The position numbers and the translations under genes are program-made. Of a DNA stretch of 64,000 bases, positions 45,413 through 57,532 are shown one piece after another. The stretch lies in NCBI GenBank assembly GCA_033085395.1, contig MU853185.1:124001-188000 (forward strand). The letters run 5' to 3'. The notes under the pieces were generated by a model, which was not told the DNA's origin, ran no database searches, and was given only the letters and a program-made list of their open reading frames with translations. This DNA is from Xanthoparmelia taractica (Eukaryota; Ascomycota; Lecanoromycetes; Lecanorales; Parmeliaceae). Every line of letters begins with the position of its first letter. The first letter of the stretch is position 1.

Positions 45413-47552
45413 ATGCCCTCGATCGAGACACAACACGTTCCTCGCCCTCAAACTCCACTCTCTAAGGACTTTGCAGCGCAACAACGGCAGAAACAACTAG
45501 GAAACAACTATCATTCCAGCTCTCTCGCCAAAATGATTAATCCAAACAGTGTCAACAAAACCAGTCTTCATCCAGGTGGTGTTGAGTGAGTCTCTACATT
45601 TTTTCTTTTATGCCATGTCAAATTAGAAAAAGCTCCCGCTGATCCACTGACTTCTTTTAGGCCACAGCGCGAGCACACTGAGATCGAGGAAGAGCTCCAT
45701 GAAGTAGCCCATATTGACTACAACCGTGTCTCCATTGTAAGTCTTTTCTGTGCAGCTGTAGATGTCCTTGGCTGATAATTCATAGATCGCCAATCCCTCC
45801 GTTGCAGCATTGTATGAGGATGCCTTGGTGTATGAGACAGGCTCAGCCATCACCTCAACAGGGGCCTTGACTGCATACTCAGGCGCCAAGACCGGCCGTT
45901 CACCCCTCGACAAGCGCATCGTCAAAGAGGAAGGCTCTGAGAAGGAAGTCTGGTGGGGTCCTGTCAACAAACCCATGTCACCTCAGGTCAGTACAATATT
46001 TTCTGTCGACTCCGCATTTTGAACATGGGATGAACGGGCTTTGAAAAACCGGATCCTAATGCGGCTTTTTGCATGTCTTGGCAAAGCACCCCACATGTCT
46101 TATCTTATCTTCAAGTCTCGTGCCTCATTTCGAACCCCTCTTCTAACAATATGAACCTAGGTCTGGAGGATCAACAGAGAACGCGCCGTTGACTACCTGA
46201 ATACCCGCAACCGGATCTATGTCATTGATGGCTATGCTGGCTGGGATGAGCGGTACCGAATCAGTGTGCGAATTGTTTGCGCTCGAGCGTATCATGCGCT
46301 TTTCATGCGCAACATGCTCATTCGGCCATCGAGGGAAGAGCTACAGCATTTTCACCCAGACTACACTGTCTACAACGCGGGTTCATTCCCTGCCAATCGA
46401 TACACAACCGGGATGAGTTCATCCACATCTGTTGCCATCAATTTTGCCGAGAAGGAAATGGTAATCCTAGGAACCGAGTACGCTGGCGAGATGAAGAAGG
46501 GCATTTTCACCGTGCTGTTTTACGAGATGCCTGTGAAGCACAACGTTTTGACTTTACACTCTTCTGCCAATCAAGGTAAGGACGGTGATGTCACTGTCTT
46601 TTTCGGTCTCTCTGGAACAGGAAAGACGACCCTATCCGCAGACGCCAAGCGTGCCCTGATTGGTGATGACGAGCACTGTTGGAGTGATACAGGAGTATTC
46701 AATATTGAAGGTGGCTGTTACGCAAAGTGCATTAACCTCTCGGCTGAAAAAGAACCGGACATCTTCAACGCCATCAGGTTCGGCGCTATCCTAGAGAATG
46801 TTGTGTTCAGCCCTGAGACGCGAACGGTTGACTACGATGATGCTACATTGACCGAGAACACTCGCTGTGCGTATCCAATTGAGTACATTGAGAACACCAA
46901 GATCCCTTGTATATCAGACAAGCACCCGTCCAATATTATACTCCTAACATGCGATGCTCGCGGTGTTCTGCCGCCTATCTCTAAGCTAAACACTGAGCAA
47001 ACCATGTTTCATTTCATCTCTGGCTACACATCAAAGATGGCTGGCACAGAGGATGGTGTCACCGAGCCCCAAGCGACGTTCTCTTCATGCTTCGCTCAAC
47101 CATTCTTAGCCCTGCATCCCATGCGTTACGCCAAAATGCTAGCTGACAAAATTGCACACCACAATGCTAATGCATGGCTGCTAAACACTGGTTGGGTTGG
47201 TGCTGGTGCTACCACTGGTGGAAAGCGTTGCCCGTGAGTGTGCTAGTCTTTCATTTCTTGGCGTGGTTGTACTGATGAATGCAGATTGAAATACACCCGG
47301 GCAATTCTCGATGCCATACACTCAGGCGAACTTGCCAAGGCTGAATACGAGACATACGAGACTTTTAATCTTTCCGTACCGACATCTTGCACCGGTGTTC
47401 CTTCGGAGTTACTCAACCCTGCGAAATCCTGGACTGGAGCGGCTGAATTCAAAGAAGAAGTCACGAAACTGGGGGGCCTATTCGTTGAGAATTTCAAGAA
47501 ATACGCTGATGAGGCGACCGACGAGGTCATCAAAGCCGGCCCTCAAGTATAA
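45413..47552 (+). CDS. PCK1: Phosphoenolpyruvate carboxykinase (ATP)
   Basis: Exons 45413-45585, 45661-45736, 45786-45986, 46161-47233 and 47285-47552 give 596 residues, normal for moulds with their extended N-terminus. Blocks in order: GALTAYSGAKTGRSPLDKR, then RIYVIDGYAGWDERYR, the substrate loop AGSFPANRYTTGMSS, ILGTEYAGEMKKGIFTV, the P-loop FFGLSGTGKTTLSAD, the metal/adenine region GDDEHCWSDTGVFNIEGGCY, and TEPQATFSSCFAQPF. This is the ATP-type enzyme that converts oxaloacetate to PEP, the first committed step of gluconeogenesis, in the cytosol. Such genes are normally repressed by glucose and induced on acetate or amino acids. Intron 3 is long (174 nt). Branched-chain amino-acid breakdown (BCKDHA, 10 kb away) would feed the same route. 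Confidence 0.97.
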
Positions 47553-48121
47553 GCAACGGATGTTTGATTGGCTTGGATAGTGCAATGTACGAGATATGAT
47601 GCGGCAGAAATGTAATTTGGTTTTGCGGGAGGCATATCGCAGGTTGGAAGACTGGGAATTGAGAGCCGCTGAGGTGGGTGGGCAGCAAATACTTGTAACT
47701 ACATAGTCACTGTAGCATGACCTTTATGTAGTAAGCTTGTTACTCTAATTAATGTGTGATTAGTGATTGACCAGACTCTAATAGAATGTCCCTGTCTTCC
47801 CACGCACCCACGATCAGGGCGCCATAAGGCTAAATTTTTTAATAGAGGACGGTCCTATACCTAAGTATGGTCAACCTCGACCGAAAACAACGGTTTGTGC
47901 TTAAATATTTCACGAACAACGACAATTTTCGATGCAACTTCCGTAGCTTGTGCTAGAGTCATTCATCGGCCAAGATTAGCCTCGCCGGGCTCTGCCCCGT
48001 TCTTTGGTGACATATGGCGCTTGCTCTTTCCCTACGATTCCAGGATTACCAAGTTGGGCAACCACGGATATGTGGTTGATAAAGAGACTTGGGAGCTCAC
48101 GTTCGCAAGACATTGAACGTA
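47553..48121. other. Intergenic region between PEPCK and PAN2
   Basis: About 570 bp. A frame at 47,895-48,116 has no recognisable features and lies in the presumed PAN2 leader. Nothing else seen. Confidence 0.5.
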
Positions 48122-51100
48122 ATGGATCCAGATTGGCAAGAGGTATTGAATCCACCTGCAGAATCCCTAGTATTCGAGGGGCATACGGGGCAATTCACGC
48201 CGTATTATCTGAATAAATCCGGACTCTGTCATGCTTGTCCTTCCACCACAACTGACATCTCTCCGTTTCAAGGTACGACAGATACAGCTTTCCCCGCCGA
48301 ACCTCAACCAATATGCGCATATCATCGCCACCATCGCATTCGACACCCACCAAGAGCTGTTATGGGTTGGAGATGATTATGTGAGCCGTTCTGACAACCA
48401 ATAGTGGCACAATAGCTTCTGATGCGGGAGACATTCCGCTGTAGGGACGTGTTAGCTCTTATTATGCCTCCCAGCTGGAGAAGTACACTGCGCTGCAAGC
48501 TCATCTAGTGAGCGAAGGTCATGTCGAGCAATTTCTGTTTAATGAGAAGGGAGTCATATCTTTGGCTTCGCGAAGTGTGCATTTCATGAATCGAAGGTGT
48601 TTGACGTTTTGGCATATCGAGTCTGTCCATCTCAATGAGTATTCCTCCTGTCATTACTGATGTTGTTACAGAGAGGATGCCATGAAAAAGCTTTGCTGTA
48701 TGAGCTTCCTTCGCAAAGACAGTCCAATCATTCTGGTTGCTGGGTGTCAAAGAACTATGTACAAGATTGATGTGGATAAGGGTCAGGTCGTTGAGGAGAT
48801 ACCAACTGATGCAGATTACACTATGATGAAGCTCTCGCGTTACATTTGTGCAGCAACAAGTACAGGCTCCGTTGACTTTCTTGATCCGGGGACTCTTAAA
48901 GTAATCAAGACATGGCAAGCTCACTCCTCGAAGATTAATAGCATGGATGTTAAAACCGACTATCTCTTAACATGCGGCTGGTCTACGAAATCTTACGGGG
49001 CCCCACAGCTCGATCATATTGTTAAGGTCTTCGATATCAAGCATATGGAGGTACTTGCACCAATATCTTTTCCCGCTGGGGCGGCCTTTGTGCAGATACA
49101 CCCTAGGATGTCAACAACCACTCTCGTCGCTTCGCAGCACGGGCAATTGCATCTTGTGGACTTTATGAACCCGGACAATGCCGCTATGCTACATGTACAA
49201 CTCATGAGCGTGGTGACAACGATGATGATCTCACCCTCTGGCAACGTCTGGGCGATCGTGGATCAGGACAATGCTATTCACCTCTGGGGTTCTCCTGAGA
49301 AAGTCCAGTTTACAGAAATTTTTAATCCCACTGACTTCGCAGATGAAGTGCTGCATCTACCTCCGATGGGTGTACGTCCGATGGGAGTGGATGATGATTT
49401 GTATGTCCAAAGTCCTCCACAGCACTGCTGACTGACTTATTATTTTCAATGCAGCCCACTCAATATAATCGGTATGCCTTTCTATCGTGAGAGGCTGCTG
49501 TCTGCTTGGGGCAATGAACGATATTTTGAAGTTGGAAAGCCTCCTACCGTGATTGATCCAGATATCCTCAAGAACCTGCGACCGAATCCTGGGGGCATCG
49601 GCCAGATCGCGCCAAACCCTCGGAAACTGTTCAGGAATCAGGCTGAAGGAACGAGACCCGCAAGTAACAATGGTACAGCTCTGGCTGCCCCGAAGTTACT
49701 GAGCGATAAAGCTCGTGACCCAAAGCACAAGTCCATTAGCGGACTACCTATCAGTGGCGTCACAGAAGCACTGCTCAAGAATGCGTTGTCAGACAACACC
49801 AAAGCGGAAGTACCCAACTACTACGTCAATCTAACCATCCAGTTTGGACCTAAGCTTGGAATTGATGATTTTGATTTCAAGTACGTCTGTTGAGTCAGCT
49901 GTATACCTTCGACTAAATCTCGGGCAGGTACTACAACAAAACACGCTATTCCGGGCTGACGAATAACAACTTGAATTCTTACCTAAATCCTTTGCTTCAA
50001 CTCCTTCGTTTTACTCCCATTGTTCGCAACATCGCCTTACATCATGCTGCGGGAAGCTGTGTCCAGGACTGCTGCTTGCTGTGCGAACTAGGCTTCCTCT
50101 GCGACATGTTGGAGAGATCTCGCGGAAAGTGGTGTCAGGCTACTAATTTCACCTTAGCTTACCGTAGCCTACCGGAAGGTATGCGTAGTTTGACAAAAAC
50201 GCTGCAGCAAGCTAACATTTTGTCGGTTTCTAGCCGCCCAGCTCCATATTGTAGAGGAAACCTCCCCGCGAAATACCCTGGACGTGAGAATCTCAATTGC
50301 CAATCGATTCCTATTGCAGCAGATCTGTCGAGACTCTCGCAGAGCGTACCCTTATGATTCCACTCTTGACCAGGTGGGTCAGCTATGCAGGCCTTATTTT
50401 TCATGCTCATTTCATATACAGACTTTCATCACAAACGGTCTCCTAACTCTTCGCTGCCTCAATTGCAATCATGAGACCTTCCGCCATGACGCGTCGCATG
50501 TCACAACTCTTGCCTATCCAGACTTGGTATGTACGAGTCTTATCCGGAGCTAAATTTGCACCAAGTCGAGTATTGACGGATTTAGAGTGCTATTGGCAGA
50601 AGTCGAGGTCACGTCCCTAAGTTCTCCGATGTACTTGGCCTCGGCTTCCATAACGAATCACAAACAAAAGGATGGTGCCAACGATGTCGACGATATACAT
50701 CGTTAGCTAGTCGACGAACAATAACTGACGTTTCCCCTGTTCTCATGATTAATACAGGTTTAGATAAGAGCCCGAAGAACAAGCAGCTTTGGACCAAACC
50801 CCGCTGGCTGCCGCAAGAGATTGGAATTACAATTGAAGGTGGTAACATGCGTGTCCTCGAGGGCGACAGTTTGCAACCTTTTCGATACCATAGATCAACG
50901 GTTGTTTTTGAGCTTGTGGGTTTAGTAGCCGACGTGACGAGCGCAGACCGACAGAAGCCCCATCTCGTTTCATTTGTCAACGGTATGTTGCATGCATTCT
51001 AGGCCGGGCCTTTGAGGCTTATCACCACCGCAGTCGCTATATCCGAACGGAGCCCTCGAGAGGATTGTAATCAATGGCACGTTTTCAACGACTTTCTAGT

Positions 51101-52182
51101 CAGGAAGGTCGAAAAGGAGGAAGTTTTTGAGGCTGCGCCATGGAAAACTCCAATCATTCTCACCTACCAAGTACGACATGCCCGACACACAATCGACGAC
51201 ACGTGGAAAGAGTCTCTCGACTTGAGCTGTCTGTACTACAATGGTTCCTTAAAGTGAGGTTGACCGTGACATGCGCTCTTCGTTTGATCCAGCTGACATG
51301 ACCAGCATCTTTAACAGCCCAGAAGCGTTCACACTGAAGCCTAATGTCGAGGTTCCGGAACCAGGTACTCATGTTGCCATCGACGCAGAGTTTGTAACCT
51401 TGGTCCGCGAAGAAGCAATGATCACGGCCGACGGCAACCGAGTAATCACAAATCCTACACGCCATGGTCTCGGTCGGGTGTCGGTGCTGAGAGTGGGCGG
51501 AGAAGACGAAGGGATCCCTTTCATTGATGATTACATTACGATTAACGAACGGATCGTGGACTACGTGACTCAGTATTCCGGGATCGAAGAAGGGGACCTG
51601 GACCCGCGCCGCTCGAAGCATGCGCTGGTCAGCCTCAAGGTTGCGTACAAGAAGCTTTGGCTGCTGCTCAACCTGGGATGCATATTCGTCGGGCACGGGT
51701 TAGGTAAAGACTTCCGGGAAATCAACATGTATGTGCCCAAAGAGCAGGTCATTGATACGGTGGACCTTTTTCTTCACCGAGACTATGCGCGCAGACTGAG
51801 ACTGGCCATGCTAGCCGAATTACTGCTGAGCGAGGAGGTGCAGACGGGCAATCACGACAGCATTGAAGATGCTCGCACCGCGCTGCGTCTCTGGCGCAAA
51901 TATCAAGAGTTTGAGGATGCGGGTATTGTGGAACAGATTATCAACAAAGCTTACCGTGACGCACACAAGACGGATTTCAAACCGCGGTGGGAGTATGAGG
52001 CGAGCGTGGGCGAAAGACAGAAGGGGAAGAGTGGGGCCAGTGCGGATTTGGCGCTGGTGGGTGGAAGGGTGACGCCGGAGGTGGGAACGGGGGCAGGGAG
52101 TGGAACCGTGACGCCGGTGCGGAGGGGCAGGCCGGGTGGAGAGAGTGAAGGGGGCGGTTATTTCGAGAGTCCGTTAAAGTAA
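48122..52182 (+). CDS. PAN2: PAN2, catalytic subunit of the PAN deadenylation complex
   Basis: Eleven exons: 48122-48142, 48288-48380, 48445-48620, 48672-49400, 49455-49880, 49928-50178, 50234-50373, 50422-50526, 50586-50982, 51034-51253 and 51306-52182, giving 1144 residues. The order matches PAN2: an N-terminal WD40 region (GVISLASRSVHF, then MYKIDVDKGQVVEEIPT, SRYICAATSTGSVDFLD and FPAGAAFVQIHPRMSTTT), a linker that binds PAN3, a catalytically dead ubiquitin-hydrolase-like domain (GLTNNNLNSYLNPLLQLLRF) with two CxxC-type pairs, and a C-terminal DEDD exonuclease (VAIDAEFVTL, HGLGKDFREINMYV and NHDSIEDARTALRLWRKY). The enzyme starts mRNA poly(A) shortening in the cytoplasm. The first exon (MDPDWQE) is inferred from the usual family start and is the least certain. 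The intron at 50374-50421 is 48 nt, in frame and stop-free, so retention would add 16 residues. Confidence 0.93.
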
Positions 52183-52885
52183 GAGGGATAGAAGGAGGAG
52201 GAGGAGGAGGAGGAAAAGGGGAGCGTGTGTGGATGGTTAATGGTTGGTAGGGAGCAGACTACAAGAGTACTTGGTAGATGGACAGAAGAGTGACTATCCA
52301 TTCGGACACCGCCATGTCTTTCTGGGTTAGGGGGATGAAGATTTTTCTTGGTTGAGGATTGTACTTTGTAAGACGTCTCGAGTATGGACCGAGGTCCCCA
52401 AGTTGCCACTGAAGCTATTCCCAGCTTGTGGGGTTTCGCCATCGAGATCCAGGGTTGGTTCAAAATAAGGTAAGTTTCTTTCGTAGGATCAGCAGACGTG
52501 CATGACGCAAAGAAAGCCAATTACAGCATACATCCGGCGCCAAGAGTAAGTTTGGCACGGGCCAAGGGCATGAAGTACCGAAGAGTCTAGCCTTGCCAAG
52601 CACTAAGGTAGTGGCAGACCTGTCAGCGGAGGAGCCGGGGGGGGGGCCCCGGAGAGGAGGAAGTTGACGAATAGAATGTCGAGGCCGGGACTGGGCGTTG
52701 TGTGGAGATACTTTTACCTAGGTTACTTGGTATTGCGGAGTAACCGCCACTTTGTAAGCACGAGTCTCGAGAGTCAAGCCATTTATTGGGACTTGGGTAC
52801 TGAGTAAAAAGAGAAGATTCCAAGAAGCCAAAAAGCGAGCATGTCTAAACAATGAACGCACCATAAAGTACTTGGTACCAATCGA

Positions 52886-52916
<31 letters not shown>

Positions 52917-54132
52917 GAGATGCAACCACGAGGGAGATGCACGCAGCACGAGCAGCTGCCTCGTGACGACGCGGAGAATTTACTTTTTTTTATTTTTTCG
53001 CCCCATCGCCTTTCTTTTCCCCTTTTCGTTTGGCCTTGGCTAGATTTATCCCAGACGTCATTGATCACTTGGGGGATGTAACTCCGTACCAAGGCAAGTC
53101 ATCAACTACCTTACCTCATGGTTCATGGTTCATTCGCCACTACTATGGACGACCAAGTTGACTTTTGTACATGGGACGGAAAGGCGTCCTCATTGAGAAG
53201 ATCCTTTTACCATCGTTCGTCATGGATGTACTTCTAGAACCTTTGATACGGCAAAGTGGGGAATAGTGGTAGTTGTAAGGTAAGGTAGTATTTGCCCATG
53301 AAAAGATAACAAAGTTTTCGGGGCGTTTGCTCCAAGGAATCAAACGTTGCGGGGGGAGTAGCGTGGCTAATCCTCATGGTACCAAGTACTTCTACCTAGT
53401 GCCCCCACTAGTTGGTTAGTTGTGCTACTAGGGCAACCGGTAATTGAAGAAGCAGCAGAAGAGATGCAACTACTGACGCATGCATGTAGATGCCAAGAAC
53501 AAGAAATAGTCCCCAAACTTCTTTTCTTTTCCATTTTCCCACCAATTAAAAAGCGTCTCCGGCCTTATTTTCAGGTGAGGAATCAATGCATAGCACATGA
53601 CATTCGGAAATATTCTTTCATTGACCAATCGCGTCCAGATTTAATAAGGCTGATGTAACATTCTGGATTCCAATCTCACCAATCATCTTCCTCCTAGACA
53701 TGCACACTATCAACACGCTTCCCGTTTGCAGCAACAATGGCAATCCGAATCAACCAACTTCCAAGAAAATAAAGATCAAGGTAAATAATAACAATGCCTA
53801 AATCAAAAATACCACCTTAGCCTTGAATATGCATAGAAAGCGGAGTAAAGTATTTCAACCTCTCCATACCCCCGGTTTCTTATTCCATGCTCCAAGTACC
53901 ATTGACCCCTCACTCTTCCTTTCCTCTCTCTCTCTCTCTCTCTGTCTCCTCCTTTCTTCATCTCATTCCCTATCTTGCTCTCTCTCTCTCTATCCATCCT
54001 CTCTTCATCTTCTGTGAGAGTCAGCTAACAGTGACTCTCACTCTGAGCCATTTCATTCCCCAGTCCACTCATCAATAACTACACCCACCCCCAAACCCAT
54101 CTAGCAACAACAACATCATCGTCACCGCCATC
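52183..54132. other. Long upstream region of the sugar transporter
   Basis: About 1.95 kb without a gene. It contains a GGA-rich run right after the PAN2 stop (52,193-52,215), an (AAT)n tract, and a CT-rich 5' leader just before the transporter (CT repeats at about 53,922-53,942 and 53,976-53,992). Short GC boxes fitting the CreA consensus SYGGRG occur, for example GCGGGG at 53,349 and CCCCAC at 53,403, but such hexamers are common by chance. Confidence 0.5.
52884..52917. repeat. (AAT)n microsatellite
   Basis: About eleven near-perfect AAT units in the long promoter region of the sugar transporter. Confidence 0.9.
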
Positions 54133-55860
54133 ATGCCTGGAGGAGGTGTAGGCCTTGTCGCCACCGCCGACACTGGCCGTATCGAGGCCCCCGTCACCCT
54201 CAAGGCCTATGCCATGTGTGCGTTCGCCGCCTTCGGGGGCATCTTCTTCGGCTATGATTCGGGCTACATCAACGGCGTCCTCGGCATGAACTACTTCGTC
54301 CACCTCTACACCGGCCTCGACCCCAACGACCCTCGATTCGCCAAGGGTGGCTCCGATCCCAAGGGTTTCGCCCTACCCTCGTGGCAGAAATCCCTCATTG
54401 TCTCCATTCTCTCCGCCGGGACGTTTTTTGGTGCCCTCATGGCTGGTGATATCGCCGATTTCACCGGTCGACGCACCACCATCATACTGGGCTGCATAGT
54501 CTTCATCGTCGGTGTCATTCTCCAGACGGCTTCATCCGCATATGGACTGCTCGTGGCTGGTCGTCTCGTCGCCGGTTTCGGTATCGGCTTCGTCTCGGCC
54601 ATCATCATCCTCTACATGTCCGAAATCGCCCCCAAAAAGGTGCGCGGTGCCATTGTGTCGGGTTACCAATTTTGCATTACCGTTGGCATCCTCCTCGCCT
54701 CGTGCGTGGACTACGGCACTCAAAACTACACTAACAGCGGTTCCTACCGTATCCCGATCGCGCTGCAAATGCTGTGGGCCCTAATCTTGGCCATCGGTCT
54801 CTTCTTCCTCCCGGAATCGCCCCGCTACTTCGTCAAGCGAGGCAAGATTGATCGTGCTGCCGACGTGCTCGGTCGTTTGCGTGGCCAGCCGCGCGATTCG
54901 GAATTCGTCCAGACGGAACTGGCTGAAATCGTCGCCAATCATGAATACGAATTGCAAGTGATTCCGCAGGGCAACTACTTCACCTCCTGGGCCAATTGCT
55001 TCAAGGGCTCCCTCTGGGTCCAGAAGAGCAATCTGCGCCGCACCATCCTTGGTACATCGCTCCAGATGATGCAGCAGTGGACCGGTATCAACTTCATCTT
55101 CTACTTTGGTACGACCTTCTTCCAGCAGCTCGGCACGATCAGCAACCCTTTCCTCATCGGCCTAATCACGACCCTGGTCAATGTGTGCTCCACGCCCATC
55201 TCCTTCTACACCATTGAGCGATTCGGGCGTCGTACGCTGTTGGTCTGGGGAGCGTTGGGCATGGTGGTGTGCGAATTCATCGTCGCCATCGCCGGAACTG
55301 TGGATGGAGCCAACCCCACCACCGTCAAGGCTGAAATTGCATTCATTTGCATCTACATCTTCTTCTTCGCGTCCACATGGGGTCCCGGTGCTTGGGTGGT
55401 TGTGGGTGAAATCTACCCTCTGCCGATCCGCTCCCGTGGTGTCGCTCTTTCGACCGCTTCCAACTGGCTGTGGAACTGCGTAAGTCACCGTCACCCCCTC
55501 ACTGTCCGTTCTTCCATGTACAACGAGCGCCCCCCGCTGACAATGCTTGCTTTATCACAGATCATCGCAGTCATCACGCCCTACATGGTCGATTCGGACC
55601 AAGGCAACCTGGGCCCCAAAGTCTTCTTCGTCTGGGGCTCGCTCTGCTCCGCCTGCTTCGTCTACTCCTACTTCTTGATCCCGGAAACCAAGGGCCTTTC
55701 TCTCGAACAGGTGGACCGCATGATGGAAGAAACTACACCGAGGAACTCGTCGAAATGGGTGCCACACAGCACCTTTGCGTCGGAAATGGGTCTCACGGAC
55801 AAGGGCACCCTGGCGCCGGAGATTGTGCAGGACGTGGAGCGCAAGGGGAGCGTGGTCTGA
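54133..55860 (+). CDS. MFS sugar porter, probable high-affinity glucose/monosaccharide transporter
   Basis: Two exons, 54133-55479 and 55561-55860, give 548 residues; the 81-nt intron (GTAAGT...CACAG) is in frame and stop-free, so an unspliced reading gives 575. Twelve hydrophobic segments are expected. Sugar-porter signatures: FGGIFFGYDSGYINGVLGM in helix 1, GDIADFTGRRTTII, RLVAGFGIGFVSAII, PESPRYFVKRGK, QMMQQWTGINFIFYFG in helix 7, ERFGRRTLLVWG, GEIYPLPIRSRGVAL and the closing PETKGLSLEQVD. The GIFFGYDSGYINGV form and N-terminal RIEAPVTLKAYAMCAFAAF resemble Neurospora RCO-3 and other mould glucose transporters or sensors, so glucose uptake or sensing at the plasma membrane is the likely role. 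Third codon positions are strongly C-biased, suggesting high expression. Convergent with the ABC transporter. Confidence 0.92.
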   Translation: MPGGGVGLVATADTGRIEAPVTLKAYAMCAFAAFGGIFFGYDSGYINGVLGMNYFVHLYTGLDPNDPRFAKGGSDPKGFALPSWQKSLIVSILSAGTFFGALMAGDIADFTGRRTTIILGCIVFIVGVILQTASSAYGLLVAGRLVAGFGIGFVSAIIILYMSEIAPKKVRGAIVSGYQFCITVGILLASCVDYGTQNYTNSGSYRIPIALQMLWALILAIGLFFLPESPRYFVKRGKIDRAADVLGRLRGQPRDSEFVQTELAEIVANHEYELQVIPQGNYFTSWANCFKGSLWVQKSNLRRTILGTSLQMMQQWTGINFIFYFGTTFFQQLGTISNPFLIGLITTLVNVCSTPISFYTIERFGRRTLLVWGALGMVVCEFIVAIAGTVDGANPTTVKAEIAFICIYIFFFASTWGPGAWVVVGEIYPLPIRSRGVALSTASNWLWNCVSHRHPLTVRSSMYNERPPLTMLALSQIIAVITPYMVDSDQGNLGPKVFFVWGSLCSACFVYSYFLIPETKGLSLEQVDRMMEETTPRNSSKWVPHSTFASEMGLTDKGTLAPEIVQDVERKGSVV

Positions 55861-56077
55861 GCCTTTTACTTTTTCTTTTGTTCTTGCTGCTGCGATACGA
55901 GCTATGGATCTATGGTTGGAAGGAAAAGGGAAAACGGTTGGCAAGTTGCTTTGGCCTTTTGGTTCTCTGACGACAAGGATCGTGAATTGATATAGTAGTG
56001 ATACCACATGTTTATCGGCAAGTCGCTTCCACCTTTACCTTGAAAACCCATCTACCCATTTACTACACGAAATTAAT

Positions 56078-56281
56078 GCATCCATCCATCTATTCATCCA
56101 TCCATCTCCCACTGCCGTACTTCTTTCTACCCAGTCAATCAGTCTGTCAGTCTGTCATGTCCGTCAGTCATGTACCTCAGCTTCAACATATGCACAAAGA
56201 TATATCTATTTTACACATCACAACTTCACAAATTTGATCCCCTCTCCCCTTTTCCCCCAATCTTTCATCCATGGAAAGAGA

Positions 56282-56313
<32 letters not shown>

Positions 56314-57465
56314 AACACACATGTATTCCTAGCGAATGACACGCCCTTTCCTTTCTTCTATTGCGAACATCATTTCTCTCTCTCTTTCTCTCTCTTTCTC
56401 TCTCTTTCTTTCTCATCACGCACACACATACACATACACACTCACCCATCCATCCATCCATCCATCCATCATACACATCCATCCATCATACACATCCATC
56501 CATCATACACATCCATCCATCATACACATCCATCCATCATACACATCCATCCNNNNNNNNNNNNNNNNNNNNNNNNNNNNNNNNNNNNNNNNNNNNNNNN
56601 NNNNNNNNNNNNNNNNNNNNNNNNNNNNNNNNNNNNNNNNNNNNNNNNNNNNATCATACGCATCCATCATACACACACACCAAACTTCAAGATGAAACCC
56701 CCTCCCCTCCTCTCCCCTCCCCTCTCCCTCCCCTCCAACAAAAAAGCCCCGATTCCCGATTCCCGATCCCCCCCCCTCTCTCCATTCCCCCCCCTCTCTC
56801 TCCCCCCCCTCTCTCCCTCCCCTCTCTCTTCACCCCCATCCCCATTCCCACAACCGCACATACTCTCCCAACCGTGCCAGTTAGTTAGTTAGATGCACAA
56901 AGTGAGTGCGGGCCAACGAACCGAGCTTAGTTAGTTAATTAGTTAGTTGGTTAGTTAGTTAGTTAATTAGTTAGTTGGAGCGAGCGAGCGTGGGCTCGGT
57001 TAAATCCGAGCCCCTTTTTGGCTGAGCTGAGCTGGAGGATAGAATAAAGGAAAGGGTTCGTTTGGGGTACTTGTTCTTATTCTTATTCTTATTCTTATTA
57101 CAGGCCCTGCTGGGGGGGGGTAGGGGTAAGAAGGGTTGGGTTGGGTTGGGTAGGGGAGGGAAGGGAAGGGTAGGGAAGGGAAGGGGAGGGGAGGGGAGGG
57201 GAGGGGAGGGTAGGGGAAGGCGTTGCATGGGGTGATTGATGTGTAATTGGATTGGATTGGATTGGATTAAGTAAGTAAGTAAGTAAGTAAGTGAGTGAGT
57301 AAGTAAGTAAGTGAGTAAGTAAGTAAGTGAGTGAGTGAGTGAGTAAGTGATTGGGTTGGATTGGGTTGGATTGGGTTGGGTAAATGTAGGGAAAAGTGAG
57401 GTGAGGTGAGGTTGGGATGGATTGAATTGGATCGGATTTGATTTGATTATATAAGTCGAACGAGG

Positions 57466-57528
<63 letters not shown>
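56078..57528. repeat. Dense cluster of different microsatellites
   Basis: Between two convergent transporter genes lies about 1.45 kb made largely of simple repeats. In order: CATC (about 56,078-56,108), GA (56,275-56,313), CT (56,374-56,414), CATC/ATACAC (56,443-56,552, running into the gap), C/T-rich runs (56,699-56,860), TTAG/TTAA (56,880-56,976), TTCTTA (57,073-57,098), G-rich GGGTT and GGGGA (57,115-57,215), ATTGG (57,244-57,268), GTAA/GTGA (57,269-57,349), and a 60-bp GA tract (57,468-57,528). Long open frames here are low-complexity artefacts. Confidence 0.9.
56553..56652. other. Assembly gap (100 N)
   Basis: Exactly 100 undetermined bases within a CATC/ATACAC repeat. The round number is a placeholder and the true length is unknown; collapse of the repeat during assembly is the likely cause. 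Confidence 0.98.

Positions 57529-57532
<4 letters not shown>

Noticed and set aside
47895..48216. Short frames upstream of PAN2 as an extra 5' exon
   Set aside because: They do not continue into the WD40 region in phase, and the family start MD-x-DW is already found at 48,122.
53349..54063. CreA-type SYGGRG boxes as evidence for glucose repression of the sugar transporter
   Set aside because: Several matches exist, but the hexamer is too short and common to support a specific claim without binding data.
55162..56007. Frames antisense to or offset in the sugar transporter
   Set aside because: They arise from its strong third-position C bias; the MFS motifs define the true frame.
56880..56976. 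TTAG-rich tract that looks telomere-like
   Set aside because: The unit is TTAG/TTAA, not TTAGGG, and the tract is flanked by unique genes on both sides, so it is an ordinary microsatellite.
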